Source: Actinomyces viscosus | GTDB lineage: Bacteria; Actinomycetota; Actinomycetes; Actinomycetales; Actinomycetaceae | Reading direction: 5' to 3' | Length of the DNA: 64,000 nucleotides | NCBI RefSeq assembly: GCF_900637975.1 | Contig: NZ_LR134477.1 | Span: forward strand, 2,976,001-3,040,000 | In this document: in pieces, positions 36,069 through 45,537 of the stretch | Layout of the letters: each line of letters starts with the position of its first letter | Position numbering within the stretch: position 1 is the stretch's first letter | Position numbers and translations under genes: made by a program | The notes under the pieces: model-generated | Told to the model about the DNA's origin: nothing | Database searches by the model: none | Seen by the model: only the letters and a program-made list of their open reading frames with translations

Positions 36069-36132
36069 GGACGCACCATAGGGTCCGGCGACTGCACCCT
36101 CGGGGCCCGTCCACGGGGCCTATGGTGCGTCC
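36069..36132. repeat. large inverted repeat (element B)
   Basis: Perfect 14-bp arms GGACGCACCATAGG (36069-36082) and complement (36119-36132) enclose a 36-nt GC-rich loop. Layout and several short blocks (CGCACC, CCGG, CTGC, GGGCCC-like) resemble element A at 11762-11832. It may also serve as terminator between the convergent genes ending at 35735 and 36209. Confidence 0.65.
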
Positions 36133-36208
36133 GCGGTGCAGATGAGGTCCTGTCTGTGGTGGTGAAGGTGGTCGTCTGTCGTCTGTCTTGCCGCGGAGCG
36201 TCCGTGGG

Positions 36209-37027
36209 TTAGTGGCCTTGGGCTTCTTCGGCGTCGTCGGTGAGGTAGGTGACGATGCGGACGAGGTCGTAGGGGGTGGAGGTCTCGGTGGTGGTGATGG
36301 TGCCGTCGATGGTGCGCCAGGTGGTTTCGCCTTGGGGGCGGTATCGGGTGGTCCAGGTGGTGGTCAGGGTGGTGGTGACGGCGGTGGCGGTGTGCTGGTA
36401 GTAGTGGGTGACGCTTTGGTGGGGGTAGGGATGGCCGGGGTCGGTGGTGGTCAGGGTGGTGCCGTCTCCCCAGTCCCAGGTGTAGGAGGTGGGGGTGAAC
36501 TCGACGTCGATGGGGGTGTTCAGGATGGTGGTGGTCTGGTAGCGGGGGCTGGGGTCGGTGTAGACGATGAAGGCCTTGGAGATGATGACTCTGGGGCCGG
36601 GTGGTTGGCGGGTGATGCCGGAGCCCTGGGCGATGAGGGTGGCGGCCTGGCGGGTGGTGACGGTGATGGTGCGGGGCCCACCGCCCCCGTCGGCGGGTTC
36701 CTGGGGCTGAGAGGGGTAGCGCATCAAGTTGCGCATGCAGTCGATGTCCGGGATGTGGCCGCCGTTACTGACGCAGTCCTCGTGGGGCTGTTCCTCCCAC
36801 ATCGAGGGGTCCGACGCCGTCACAGCCGGGCGGTCCTGACTCGGCACCCCACCGGGCTCCGAGCCGGGAAGCTCAACGCTTTCAGACGCTTCTCCGGTAA
36901 ATCCTGTCCTGTCCCCGGAGTTCTTGCCGCCGATAGTAGGGGTATCTGGGTGAGGTTCGCTTCGAGCTGAGGTGGCTGGAAGTAATGCAAGAGAGGAAAT
37001 TAGTGTCATTGTGAGAAGACATCTCAT
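36209..37027 (-). CDS. secreted PKD-domain protein
   Basis: A 272-residue protein with N-terminal signal peptide (LLTMTLISSLALLPATSA). A PKD domain lies near the C-terminal half: YTWDWGDGTTLTTTDPGHP and SVTHYYQHTATAVTTTL. PKD domains are beta-sandwich modules of surface proteins. Its ATG overlaps the stop of the upstream DUF6318 gene as ATGA, with AGGTGA as RBS, so the two are translationally coupled. The sequence is less GC-rich near its start than the core genome. Binding partner unknown. Confidence 0.85.
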   Translation of the reverse strand: MRCLLTMTLISSLALLPATSARSEPHPDTPTIGGKNSGDRTGFTGEASESVELPGSEPGGVPSQDRPAVTASDPSMWEEQPHEDCVSNGGHIPDIDCMRNLMRYPSQPQEPADGGGGPRTITVTTRQAATLIAQGSGITRQPPGPRVIISKAFIVYTDPSPRYQTTTILNTPIDVEFTPTSYTWDWGDGTTLTTTDPGHPYPHQSVTHYYQHTATAVTTTLTTTWTTRYRPQGETTWRTIDGTITTTETSTPYDLVRIVTYLTDDAEEAQGH

Positions 37028-37794
37028 TTTGAAATCACCTCCCCTTCGCCGATCATCCAGCGTCCATTGACGTATCGAACACCGAACTTGAGCTCCTGAT
37101 CCTCAATTGGCTCAGCAGTCTCTAGGTTTTCGCCCGGGTGGCACCAGGTCATTTGTCCGTAGTTGATGTGGACGTGAATGAGGTTGTAATTGTAGCCCTC
37201 GAGTTTTTCGTAGTAGCGGATGTTCGTGATCTCCTGCTCCCACTTGTTCGCCCAACCTCCACCTTCATGGAGCTCGGTTGCTTGGTCGATGACTGATTTG
37301 CAGAAGACACAGACGTCTTCGCTCATGGCGGCGAGCTCGGTGGTGTCGCCGGTCATGAAGGCGTAGCGGTAGAGGTCGAGGAAGTAGTAGACACTGCCTG
37401 CTGCGCCCTGCGCGGTCTCCTCATCCATGTGCAGAGGCTTGACGGGTGCGGGTTCGGCTAGGGCGGTGTCGCGCTGGGCCTTGAGCTCGGGGGGCAGGGC
37501 GGCCTCGCGGGAGGCGGTCGCGGAGGCCTGGGCGTCGACCAGGCCCTGCTCGGCCCGGGCGATGGCCGCCGAGGCGCTGGCACTGGCACTCACACTGGCC
37601 TCAGCCTTCGCGTCCCTCAACGAGCAGGCAGCCGTACCCAGTGCCAGCGCGCACACCGCCACCAGGCCGGCCGCCACGCGACGGGGCCTGCGACGCGCCC
37701 CAGGCCGGTTGCGCCCAACCACTGACCTCCGGGCATGGGTGGCCGCCCACTGTCGTGGGCGCGCAGTCACAGGGGATCGTAGGGACGTACTCAT
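37024..37794 (-). CDS. DUF6318-type lipoprotein
   Basis: A 256-residue protein with a basic N-terminus and lipoprotein signal (AGLVAVCALALGTAACS; the lipidated Cys follows GTAA). A Ser/Ala helical region follows, then the conserved domain with YYFLDLYRYAFMTGDTTELAAMS and CVFCKSVIDQA (CVFC is a paired-cysteine motif) and an ending GRWMIGEGEVI. It is coupled to the PKD gene. ATG 37794 is chosen with AGGAGG 8 nt upstream; longer frames upstream lack an RBS. DUF6318 assignment is by recognition of the pattern and partner gene; function unknown. Confidence 0.78.
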   Translation of the reverse strand: MSTSLRSPVTARPRQWAATHARRSVVGRNRPGARRRPRRVAAGLVAVCALALGTAACSLRDAKAEASVSASASASAAIARAEQGLVDAQASATASREAALPPELKAQRDTALAEPAPVKPLHMDEETAQGAAGSVYYFLDLYRYAFMTGDTTELAAMSEDVCVFCKSVIDQATELHEGGGWANKWEQEITNIRYYEKLEGYNYNLIHVHINYGQMTWCHPGENLETAEPIEDQELKFGVRYVNGRWMIGEGEVISK

Positions 37795-38031
37795 CACGGA
37801 AGCCTCCTCGCCACCGAAACAACTCCACATCCGCCGGGAGCGGGCAACGCTGTCCGTCCGGGCGGTGTATTGACACTACCCGCACCAACGCCCCCACCGC
37901 CAGACCTCGACCCGACCCTGTGGAAAACCCCTGGGCGGCGCCTGGTCGCCCGTTGTCGGATGGCGTCGGGCCCGTGGTCTGCGGGACCTGCTTCTGCAGC
38001 GCTCCGGCTCCGGGGCCCGGGGCTGGGGAGC

Positions 38032-38084
38032 TGTTTCGGCTGCGTGACGCCTGCTCGCATCCGGCCATCTGAGCTGGCACGGAT
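38032..38084 (+). repeat. dispersed repeat, right of the DUF6318/PKD pair
   Basis: Contains GTTTCGGCTGCGTGACGCC and CTGAGCTGGCACGGAT in the same order as 35905-35956, with a few substitutions and a small deletion. Confidence 0.7.
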
Positions 38085-38110
38085 CAACCCCGGCTCACCC
38101 CCGGCCCAAC

Positions 38111-38221
38111 GCCGCGCCGCATCCGTCGAGGCGACCGCGGCACCGCATCCGTCCAGGCTGCCGCCGCGCCGCACCCGTCGAGGCGGCCGCCGCACCACAT
38201 TCGCCCAGGCTGCCGCCGCGC
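38111..38221. repeat. 26-bp tandem repeat, about 4.3 units
   Basis: Units start at 38111, 38137, 38163 and 38189, each beginning GCCGC or GCGGC and ending GAGGC or CAGGC plus four bases. The tails alternate, giving a 52-bp higher-order period. A partial fifth unit follows. Confidence 0.75.
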
Positions 38222-38524
38222 TGTCCACCCCAGGTGGATCCGTGCCACCTCACCTCGCACGATTCCAGCAATCGTCACGCAGCCGACATTGCAACCCGTA
38301 AGCCCCGCCGCGATACCCGGCGGCTCCGAACCCGGCGGCTCCGAAGACATCGGTAGACATCAGTTTCAGCGCCGGCACTCCGCCCGTGCCTTGAGGCGTA
38401 CCACGGCATGCTCAGTGGCACGGTTCCGCGACTCCTCGCCCCCGGCCTTCTTGTCATGGCACTGACGGATGTGGGTGTGCCGAGACCAACCCATGCAGGC
38501 CAGGGCAGTTTCAGGTGCCTCCCC

Positions 38525-38530
38525 TACACT
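38525..38530 (+). promoter_or_regulatory. -10 hexamer TACACT, probable leaderless start
   Basis: TACACT ends 6 nt before GTG 38537; no RBS precedes the start. Confidence 0.5.
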
Positions 38531-38536
38531 GGCCGA

Positions 38537-40297
38537 GTGACCGACACGATCGACTCTCACACCGACGCCTCAGGCGAGCCCTCGACCGAGGCCGGATCCG
38601 GCTCGGGCTCCTCGGCGCGCACCGCCACAGCCACCCTGGAGCGCCCTGCAACCGCACCGGCCTCGCCCTACCCGATCCCGGCACCCGTGCCCCGTGCCGG
38701 CGCCCTGCCCACCCCCAGCGAGCAGGCCCAGGCCGCCAAGGACAAGACCCTCACCTCCCCGGCCGCCGTCGAGCTCGCCCGCCGCGCGCTGGAGGAGATC
38801 ACCGGCCCCATCACCGTCGGTGAGTACCTGGCCGCCGCGCCCAGTGCCGAGCGCCTGGTCACCCACCTGTTCGACTGCACCCTGAGCGGATACCACGGCT
38901 GGCACTGGGCCGTTACCCTCAGCCGCGTCCCGCGCAGCCGCACCGCCACCGTCTGCGAGATGGAGCTGCTCCCTGGTGAGGACGCCCTCCTGGCCCCCGC
39001 CTGGATCCCGTGGGCCGACCGCCTCGAACCCGGTGACGTCACCCGCTCCGACCGCCTGCCCCGCAAGGAGGCCGACGAGCGCCTCGAACCCGGCTGGGAG
39101 GCCACCGGTGAGGACGCCGACGCCGTCGCCGTGGACCAGCTCGACCTGAGCCGCCCCCGGGTTCTCAGCGCCCAGGGCGTGTCCAGCGCCGCCGAGCGCT
39201 GGTACGGTGGCGACCACGGACCCGACGCCGAGGGGGTGCGCAAGGCCCACGCCACCTGCTCCACCTGCGGCTTCTTCCTGCCCATGGCCGGCGCCCTGCG
39301 CGCCATCTTCGGGGTGTGCGCCAACGAGTGGGCCACCGACGACGGCAGCGTCGTCTCCCTGGACCACGGCTGCGGCGCCCACTCCGAGACCGACCTGCCC
39401 GACCAGGGCCCGGAATGGCCCATCAACCCCTCCCGGGTCGACGACCACCTCATGGTGCCGTTGAGCACCAACGGCCTCGACCTGCGCGAGGGCCGGACCA
39501 TCGCCGAGCTTGCCGCCCAGCAGCCGGACGACGGCAGCGACGTCAAGAACGACAGCAACGAGTCGGACGACGCTGACGACGAGGTCAAAGACTCAGACAG
39601 CACGCCCGCCCCGGACTCCGAGGCGGAGCCCTCGGCACCTTCGGCCCAGGACACCGGCAGGTCGGTCGACGCCGCGAATGACGGTTCCGACTCAGACTCC
39701 GTCACCGCCGCCGAGGGCATCGAGGGCACTGCTGCGATCGACGGCGCTTCCGACTCGGACAGTGCCTCGTCCGGTGCGGAGGCCTCCGCTTCCTCAGCCG
39801 AGGCGCAGGCGGCTGAGACTCCCAGCAAGACGAAGGGGAAGTCGGCTGCGAAGCGCACCCGCCGTACATCGTCCTCGACCAAGCGTCGTCGCGGCACGGC
39901 TGACTCGTCGGACGAGACCGCCACCGACCGGAGCAGCCGTGGGCTGGACCTCGACATCGAGGAACTTGCGAAAACGGCGGCCGCCGCGGCGTCGGTCTCA
40001 TCGGCCCCTGACGCGGCCGGCACCGCCGGTGGCCCGACCAGCCCTGCCGATGACGTCCTGTCGGCAGTCGTCGAGGCAGCGTCGGCCCCCGCCAGCGCCG
40101 GATCGGGGGACACGCCCAGTGAGCGCGCCGCCTCGGCCCGCGCCGCCGTCGCCGGCCTGTCCCTCGCTCTCGGGATCGACGTTCCCCAGGAGGGCGGGTC
40201 CGCCGACGCGCCCGACGACGAGAACGCGGATGCCGACGTCCACCACGCGCCGCGCACCCTCGCCGAGCTCGAGGCCATCCTGCCCAACCGCTCCTGA
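38537..40297 (+). CDS. DUF3027 domain protein
   Basis: A 586-residue protein. After ~60 Ser/Thr/Ala/Pro residues, the DUF3027 core (about 65-330) shows DCTLSGYHGWHWAVTLSRV, a Cys pair in CSTCGFFLPM, and GVCANEWATDDGSVVSLDHGCGAHSE. The remaining ~250 residues are acidic and low-complexity with a basic patch (KRTRRTSSSTKRRRG). DUF3027 proteins are restricted to actinobacteria and are uncharacterised. GTG 38537 is chosen from the -10 spacing and because the fold's family extends to this point; upstream codons are unlike coding sequence. It converges with lhr. Confidence 0.85.
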   Translation: MTDTIDSHTDASGEPSTEAGSGSGSSARTATATLERPATAPASPYPIPAPVPRAGALPTPSEQAQAAKDKTLTSPAAVELARRALEEITGPITVGEYLAAAPSAERLVTHLFDCTLSGYHGWHWAVTLSRVPRSRTATVCEMELLPGEDALLAPAWIPWADRLEPGDVTRSDRLPRKEADERLEPGWEATGEDADAVAVDQLDLSRPRVLSAQGVSSAAERWYGGDHGPDAEGVRKAHATCSTCGFFLPMAGALRAIFGVCANEWATDDGSVVSLDHGCGAHSETDLPDQGPEWPINPSRVDDHLMVPLSTNGLDLREGRTIAELAAQQPDDGSDVKNDSNESDDADDEVKDSDSTPAPDSEAEPSAPSAQDTGRSVDAANDGSDSDSVTAAEGIEGTAAIDGASDSDSASSGAEASASSAEAQAAETPSKTKGKSAAKRTRRTSSSTKRRRGTADSSDETATDRSSRGLDLDIEELAKTAAAAASVSSAPDAAGTAGGPTSPADDVLSAVVEAASAPASAGSGDTPSERAASARAAVAGLSLALGIDVPQEGGSADAPDDENADADVHHAPRTLAELEAILPNRS

Positions 40298-40313
40298 CGA
40301 ATCCCACGGGGCT

Positions 40314-43300
40314 TCAACGGGTTCCCGCCTGCGCCCCGACAGGACCGGCGGGGAGTCGCATCCCCCGGGGGTCGGAGACGAAGCCGGCCTGACGCAGCAG
40401 GTCGCTCACGGTGCGATCCAGGGTGCTGACCCCGTTGAGCGACTCCACCACCGTGCGGTTCCGTCCCGGCGACGCACCCTCGCGCGCCAAGGCGCGCTGC
40501 CGCGCGGCCACCAGGGCACTCAGGGCACGCCTCAGCATCTCCCGCTCAGGTGTGTAGGAGATGAGCCCCCTGAGATTCTCCGAGGCGTAAAGCACCGGTG
40601 CGCCCTCGATGAGGACGACGCTCGCGCCCTGGCGCCGCAGCGGCGTGCCTCCCGCCTCCTCCTTGTCCTCCGTACCGGCCTTGCCAATGCCAGTGGGCAG
40701 CACGGGCTCGGGCCACGCCACCGTGCGGCCGACGAGACAGGCCGGGTCCTTGAGGTCGAGGACGACGTCGGCCTCACCCTCGCCGGCCGGGCCCTGGGTC
40801 AGGAGCCGCAGCCGGTCAATGGTCTCCCGCTCGGCGAACTGGGCGGGACCGAGCCCATCGACGAAACCACCGCGCAGGACCGCCCCCGTGTCCTCCATGC
40901 GCCGCAGCACGGGCATCAACGGCGCCAGACCCCCGGCGCCGCCGAAGGCCAGGGCGACGTCGCGCGAGACGACCCCGTAGCGGTCCAGCAGCGACTCCAC
41001 CTCGGCGATCGCCTGCTCCTCCTGGGACACCGGGGCGGCCGAGAGCCGCAGCCACGAGGTCGAGGAGAGCACGGAGGACAGCCGCCCGGGTGCGGCCTGC
41101 CCGGCGGCCCGAGGCATCTCCACCATGGCGCGTCGGCCGCGACGACTGCGGACCCGCCGCGCCGGCGCACTGCGAGCCCTGGGAGCCGGTTCCAGCGACC
41201 TGCGCACCGGCTCGAAGGAACGGCCCGTGGCGGCCCCCTCCAGCACCAGCTGCCAGCGCGCCGGCTCAGGGTCTCCCTCAGTGCCCTTCTCAGTGCTCAC
41301 CGTGACATCGTCACCACCATTGCCGTCCTGCGGTTTGCGGGGCTCAGACCACGCAAGCGCCTCCCCGACGACCGGGGCGAGAGCCGAGTCCGTGGGGAAG
41401 AAGGCGATCTCTCCCGGCGCGGCGACGTCGTCGGATCCGGCCGACGACTCCGAGCCCCGCCGGCCTGATCCCGTCCGGCCGGGGCTGGTCCGGCCCGAGG
41501 CCGTCTCCCCGCTGGGGCGCGCCTGCCAGACGACCTCCCCGGCGGCGATGAGCTCATCGAGCATGGCCGGACGGTAGTCGGCCACCCGCGCGGGCAGCAC
41601 CACCGACTCCCACAGGTCGGCCGGCAGCCACACCCCCTCCAGCGCGGCCAGGGCCTCCGCCAGGGCGTCGACACCGCTGCCCGCCTCGCCCATCCCGGCC
41701 CGCTCCAGCACCAGGCGCTGGAGAACCGCGGGCTCCACCGGTGCGACGGCGGCCCGCGCCCGGGCCAGGGAACGGTTGCGCACCCGGGTCAGGACAGCGG
41801 CCTCCATCCAGCCCGCCTCGCCGAGGCTCACCAGCGAGCCATCCTCGACGAGCTCGCCCAGAGCGGCCTCGGCCACCGACACCCCCACACCGAAAGCCTG
41901 CGCCACCCGCTCGGGCGTGACGGTCGCATGCACCTTGGCGTACCGCAGCACGAGGTTCCCCAAGGGGGAGCGAGCCTCCGCCGTCTTCACAGGTGCACCG
42001 CCGCCGTCGAGGCCCGCCTGCTCCACGGCCTGTTCGGGCAGCTCCGTCCCCAGCGCCAGGTGCAGGTCTCGGGCGTCCTCGATCCGCGCCCAGTGCTCGC
42101 GCCCGCCAATGCTCACCGTCATGGCCCGGCCGGCACCGGCGAGCTCGCACGCAGCCGCCCGGACTGCCGTGGGCAGGTCGACCGCGCTCTCACCGCCGCC
42201 GGCACACCGCTCGACCAGGTCCGTGACGGTCAACGGACCGAGCTCGCGCAGCAGGTCGGCCAGGCCCTCGACGTCGGCGCCCACTTGCCGCCCGGGCGTC
42301 AGGTGCTGAAGCTCGGCCTCGACCTCGGCCATCACCTCGTCATCGAGCAGCTCGGCGATGCCCCCGTCCCCCAGCAGCGCGTTGAGCGCCCGGGGATCCA
42401 GGGACAGCAGCCGGGCCCGGTGCTCGGCATGCGGCAGGTCCTCCTGATACAGCAGCGAGCTGGCGTACCCGAACAGGAGAGGGTGAGCGAAGGGCGAGGG
42501 CTCAGCGGTGACGGCCTCGACGACCCGCACCTGGCCGGAGCCCAGGCGCTCCATGAGGTCGGTGAGCGCCGGCAGGTCGTAGAACTCCTGGAGGCACTCG
42601 CGCGCCGCCTCCACGCTGACGGGGAAGTCCTGGAACTGGCGGGCGGCCTCGAGCAGCTGACCCGCCTTGACCCGTTGCAACCACAGCGGTGTGCGGTGCC
42701 CCGGCTGCGTGGAGGGCATGAGCAGGGCGCGCGCGGCGCACTCACGGAACCGGGCGGCGAACAGCGCCGTCTCATCGATCCGGCCGCGCACCAGGGAGGA
42801 GACCTCGGCGGGGTCGAGGATGACGAGCTCGGCGCCCGGGACGCGCCCCTCGATCGGTGGGATCTGCAGGACGATGCCGTCGTCGGCCGCGACGACCTGC
42901 GGCCTGACCCCCAGCACCCGGTGCACCCGCTCCCGGATCGCCATCGCCCAGGGCTCGTGGACGCGCCGCCCCAGCATGCTGTGGAGGATGAGCCGCCAGC
43001 TGCCGGACTCGTCCCGGTTGCGCTCCAGGACCAGGGTCTCGTCGGTGGGAAGGACCCCGGTGGCCTCCCGCTGCTCGCGCAGGAGCACCACGAGGTTGTC
43101 CCGGGCGTAGGCGTCCAGGCCCGCCTCCGTGAGCCGACGCCGCAGCGCCCGCTCGGCCTCCGACTCTCCCGCGCCCGACTCGGTGACCGGCCCGGCCTCC
43201 GGACCAGCAGCAGTTCCAGCACCTTCTCGCGCCGGCAACCCGGCCTGCGCCTCCCGCAGGAAGACCCCCTTGGCGAGCCCGGTGGCCGCGGGCCTCCCCA

Positions 43301-45458
43301 GGCCCTCACCCCGCCAGAACGGCAGGCGGGCGCTGCGCCCCTGAGCCGGGTCGACGACGACGCGATCACCCGTGATCTGCCGGATCCGCCAGCTCGAGGT
43401 CCCCAGCGTGATGACGTCACCCGGGCTGGACTCGTTGACCATCTCCTCGTCGAGCTCCCCGACCCGGCGCCGCCCGGCGTCCTCGGCCCCCTCGGGCAGG
43501 ACCACCGGGAACATGCCCCGGTCCGGGATCGTGCCCGACGCCGTCACCGCCAGCCGCTGCGCGTTCGGCCGGGCGCTGAGCCGGCCGGTGGCGCGGTCCC
43601 ACACGATCCGGGGTGAGAAGTCGGCCAGGTCCGCCGACGCGAAGCCGCCGGACAACAGCGACAGCACCGACTCGAAGGCCCGCCGCGGCAGCGAGGCGTA
43701 GGGCGCCGCACGCGTGACCGTGGCGAACCAGGCGTCCGCCGTCAGGTCCTCCACGCTCACCGCGGCAACCGTCTGCTGGGCCAGGACGTCCAGCGCGTTG
43801 GTCACCAGGGCCGTGTCCTCAATGGTCCCGGCCCGCATCCCCTCGGCGGCGACGACGGCATCCACCAGGTGGGTCCGCTCCACCGGGTAGATGACGCCAC
43901 GGGGCCGTCCACCCACCCGGTGGTCGGCCCGCCCCACCCGCTGCAGGCCCGCCGCGACCGACGGCGGCGGCGCCACCTGCAGCACGAGGTCGATCGAGCC
44001 GATGTCGATGCCGAGCTCGAGCGAGGCCGTGGCCACCACGCACCGCAGCTCGCCCGAGGCCAGCCGGCGCTCCACGGCCAGGCGCTGCTCCTTGGAGACC
44101 GACCCGTGGTGCGCCCGAGCGATGACGGGCATTCCCTTCGGCGTCGGCTCCGCGCGCGTACCGGTGCCCATCTCCCAGGACTCGTGGTGAACCGGCACCG
44201 GGGCGGCTGCGTGGGACTCCGACTCAGCATCCGACTCTGGATCAGTCCCCGACGCGGACTGCGACACAGCCTGTGCGGCCGGCCTCGACCCGCAGCGCGC
44301 GGCATAGGCCTCGTTGAGGCGGGCGGTCAGGCGCTCGCAGGCCCCACGGGAGTTGACGAAGACCAGGGTCGTGTGGTGGGCGAGGACCTGGTCGAGGATC
44401 GCGTTCTCCAGGTGCGGCCAGATGGAGCCCGACACCCGGACGGGCCCCGCCGACCCGGGGCTCCGAGCCGTGCCGGTGCCTCCGGCCTGACCCGTCTGCC
44501 CCGTCGCCATGGCCCGGCGCAGCGTCCGGTCCGAGCGCCAAGCCTGCTCGGCCCCGGCCCGCCCGGGCCCTGAGGGCCGCACCGCGCCGCCGGACGCGGA
44601 TGGCCGCAGTGCCCGCTCCATCCGGGTGCGTCGGTCCGCGATCGCCGGGATACGGGCCATGTCCTCCACCGGAACGCTCACCGTCACCTCCGGCGTCGCC
44701 CGGCCGTCGTCGACGACGACCGTCACCGGGTGCGGCCCGCCGAGGAACCTCGCCACCTCCTGACGGGGCGAGACCGTCGCGGACAGGCCCACGCGCTGCG
44801 CCGGGCGCTCCAGGAGGTCGTCGAGGCGCTCCAGGGACAGGGTCAGGTGCGTGCCGCGCTTGGAACCGGCGAAGGAGTGGATCTCATCGACGATGACGGT
44901 CTCCACCGCGCGCAGCGTCTCTCGCGCGGCGCTGGTGAGCATGAGGTACAGCGACTCCGGCGTCGTGATGAGGATCTGCGGCGGATGCGTGCGCAGCCGA
45001 CGGCGCTCCCGCGCGGGCGTGTCCCCCGAGCGCACCCCCACCGAGACCGGACGGGTGGGACCGACGTCGGCGATGCCCGCCAGCGGCCGGCGCAGGTTGC
45101 GCTCGACGTCGACCCCCAGGGCCTTGAGCGGCGAGACGTAGAGGACCCTCACGCCGCCGGCCGGCTCCTCACCCGTGCCGGTCCCGTCATCCCCGTCCCG
45201 ACCGCCGTCGAGCCGGCCCAGACGGTCAATGGCGGACAGGAAGGCCGCAAGCGTCTTGCCCGAGCCGGTGGGGGCGATGACCAGCGCGTTCTCGCCCCGG
45301 CCGATCGCGGCCCAGGCCCGCTCCTGCACACTGGTGGGCCCGCTGGGAAAGGCGCCGAGAAACCAGGTCCTGGTAGTCGGCGAGAAGCCCGACCACCCCG
45401 GTCCGCGTGCGCCCGTAGGCGGGGGCGCGTCACCGTCCGACGTCGTACCTGGTGCCAT
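40314..45458 (-). CDS. lhr: ATP-dependent helicase Lhr (long form)
   Basis: A 1714-residue SF2 helicase. Walker A is APTGSGKT (62-69), Walker B is VDEIHSFAGSKRG, motif III is LSATVSP, and the second RecA domain has TLVFVNSRGACERL, TASLELGIDIG and QRVGRADHRVGG. Winged-helix, beta-barrel and the long Lhr-type C-terminal region follow. Lhr unwinds DNA and RNA:DNA hybrids 3' to 5' and is linked to DNA repair. Poorly conserved Gly/Ser/Arg-rich inserts (about 280-340 and 1330-1440) make it longer than most relatives. It starts at ATG 45458; the product is cytoplasmic. Confidence 0.95.
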   Translation of the reverse strand: MAPGTTSDGDAPPPTGARGPGWSGFSPTTRTWFLGAFPSGPTSVQERAWAAIGRGENALVIAPTGSGKTLAAFLSAIDRLGRLDGGRDGDDGTGTGEEPAGGVRVLYVSPLKALGVDVERNLRRPLAGIADVGPTRPVSVGVRSGDTPARERRRLRTHPPQILITTPESLYLMLTSAARETLRAVETVIVDEIHSFAGSKRGTHLTLSLERLDDLLERPAQRVGLSATVSPRQEVARFLGGPHPVTVVVDDGRATPEVTVSVPVEDMARIPAIADRRTRMERALRPSASGGAVRPSGPGRAGAEQAWRSDRTLRRAMATGQTGQAGGTGTARSPGSAGPVRVSGSIWPHLENAILDQVLAHHTTLVFVNSRGACERLTARLNEAYAARCGSRPAAQAVSQSASGTDPESDAESESHAAAPVPVHHESWEMGTGTRAEPTPKGMPVIARAHHGSVSKEQRLAVERRLASGELRCVVATASLELGIDIGSIDLVLQVAPPPSVAAGLQRVGRADHRVGGRPRGVIYPVERTHLVDAVVAAEGMRAGTIEDTALVTNALDVLAQQTVAAVSVEDLTADAWFATVTRAAPYASLPRRAFESVLSLLSGGFASADLADFSPRIVWDRATGRLSARPNAQRLAVTASGTIPDRGMFPVVLPEGAEDAGRRRVGELDEEMVNESSPGDVITLGTSSWRIRQITGDRVVVDPAQGRSARLPFWRGEGLGRPAATGLAKGVFLREAQAGLPAREGAGTAAGPEAGPVTESGAGESEAERALRRRLTEAGLDAYARDNLVVLLREQREATGVLPTDETLVLERNRDESGSWRLILHSMLGRRVHEPWAMAIRERVHRVLGVRPQVVAADDGIVLQIPPIEGRVPGAELVILDPAEVSSLVRGRIDETALFAARFRECAARALLMPSTQPGHRTPLWLQRVKAGQLLEAARQFQDFPVSVEAARECLQEFYDLPALTDLMERLGSGQVRVVEAVTAEPSPFAHPLLFGYASSLLYQEDLPHAEHRARLLSLDPRALNALLGDGGIAELLDDEVMAEVEAELQHLTPGRQVGADVEGLADLLRELGPLTVTDLVERCAGGGESAVDLPTAVRAAACELAGAGRAMTVSIGGREHWARIEDARDLHLALGTELPEQAVEQAGLDGGGAPVKTAEARSPLGNLVLRYAKVHATVTPERVAQAFGVGVSVAEAALGELVEDGSLVSLGEAGWMEAAVLTRVRNRSLARARAAVAPVEPAVLQRLVLERAGMGEAGSGVDALAEALAALEGVWLPADLWESVVLPARVADYRPAMLDELIAAGEVVWQARPSGETASGRTSPGRTGSGRRGSESSAGSDDVAAPGEIAFFPTDSALAPVVGEALAWSEPRKPQDGNGGDDVTVSTEKGTEGDPEPARWQLVLEGAATGRSFEPVRRSLEPAPRARSAPARRVRSRRGRRAMVEMPRAAGQAAPGRLSSVLSSTSWLRLSAAPVSQEEQAIAEVESLLDRYGVVSRDVALAFGGAGGLAPLMPVLRRMEDTGAVLRGGFVDGLGPAQFAERETIDRLRLLTQGPAGEGEADVVLDLKDPACLVGRTVAWPEPVLPTGIGKAGTEDKEEAGGTPLRRQGASVVLIEGAPVLYASENLRGLISYTPEREMLRRALSALVAARQRALAREGASPGRNRTVVESLNGVSTLDRTVSDLLRQAGFVSDPRGMRLPAGPVGAQAGTR

Positions 45459-45537
45459 CTCCGATCACCCCCGTTTCCGTTCGCCCTCGGTCCTGACGAC
45501 CATCTTTCCACGGGGGTGTGACAGCAATTCGAGCCTC

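Larger units (their letters stand above)
35736..36208. other. 473-bp non-coding region with dispersed repeats
   Basis: No gene supported. It contains two tandem-like units beginning GGTCCCCG (35823 and 35884), a copy of the GTTTCGGCTGCGTGA repeat, and the long inverted repeat at 36069-36132. Confidence 0.65.
37795..38536. other. 742-bp non-coding region with repeats
   Basis: No credible gene. Features are the dispersed repeat copy at 38032-38084, the 26-bp tandem array at 38111-38221, promoter sequence for the DUF6318 gene at the left, and the TACACT element at the right. The rest shows nothing recognisable. Confidence 0.6.

Noticed and set aside
38111..38221. Possible CRISPR array
   Set aside because: The units are contiguous with no unique spacers and no cas genes are nearby; it is a simple tandem repeat.
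39510..41468. 652-codon plus-strand frame overlapping DUF3027 and antisense to lhr
   Set aside because: It is Arg/Pro/Ser-rich nonsense composition that crosses the convergent ends of two real genes.
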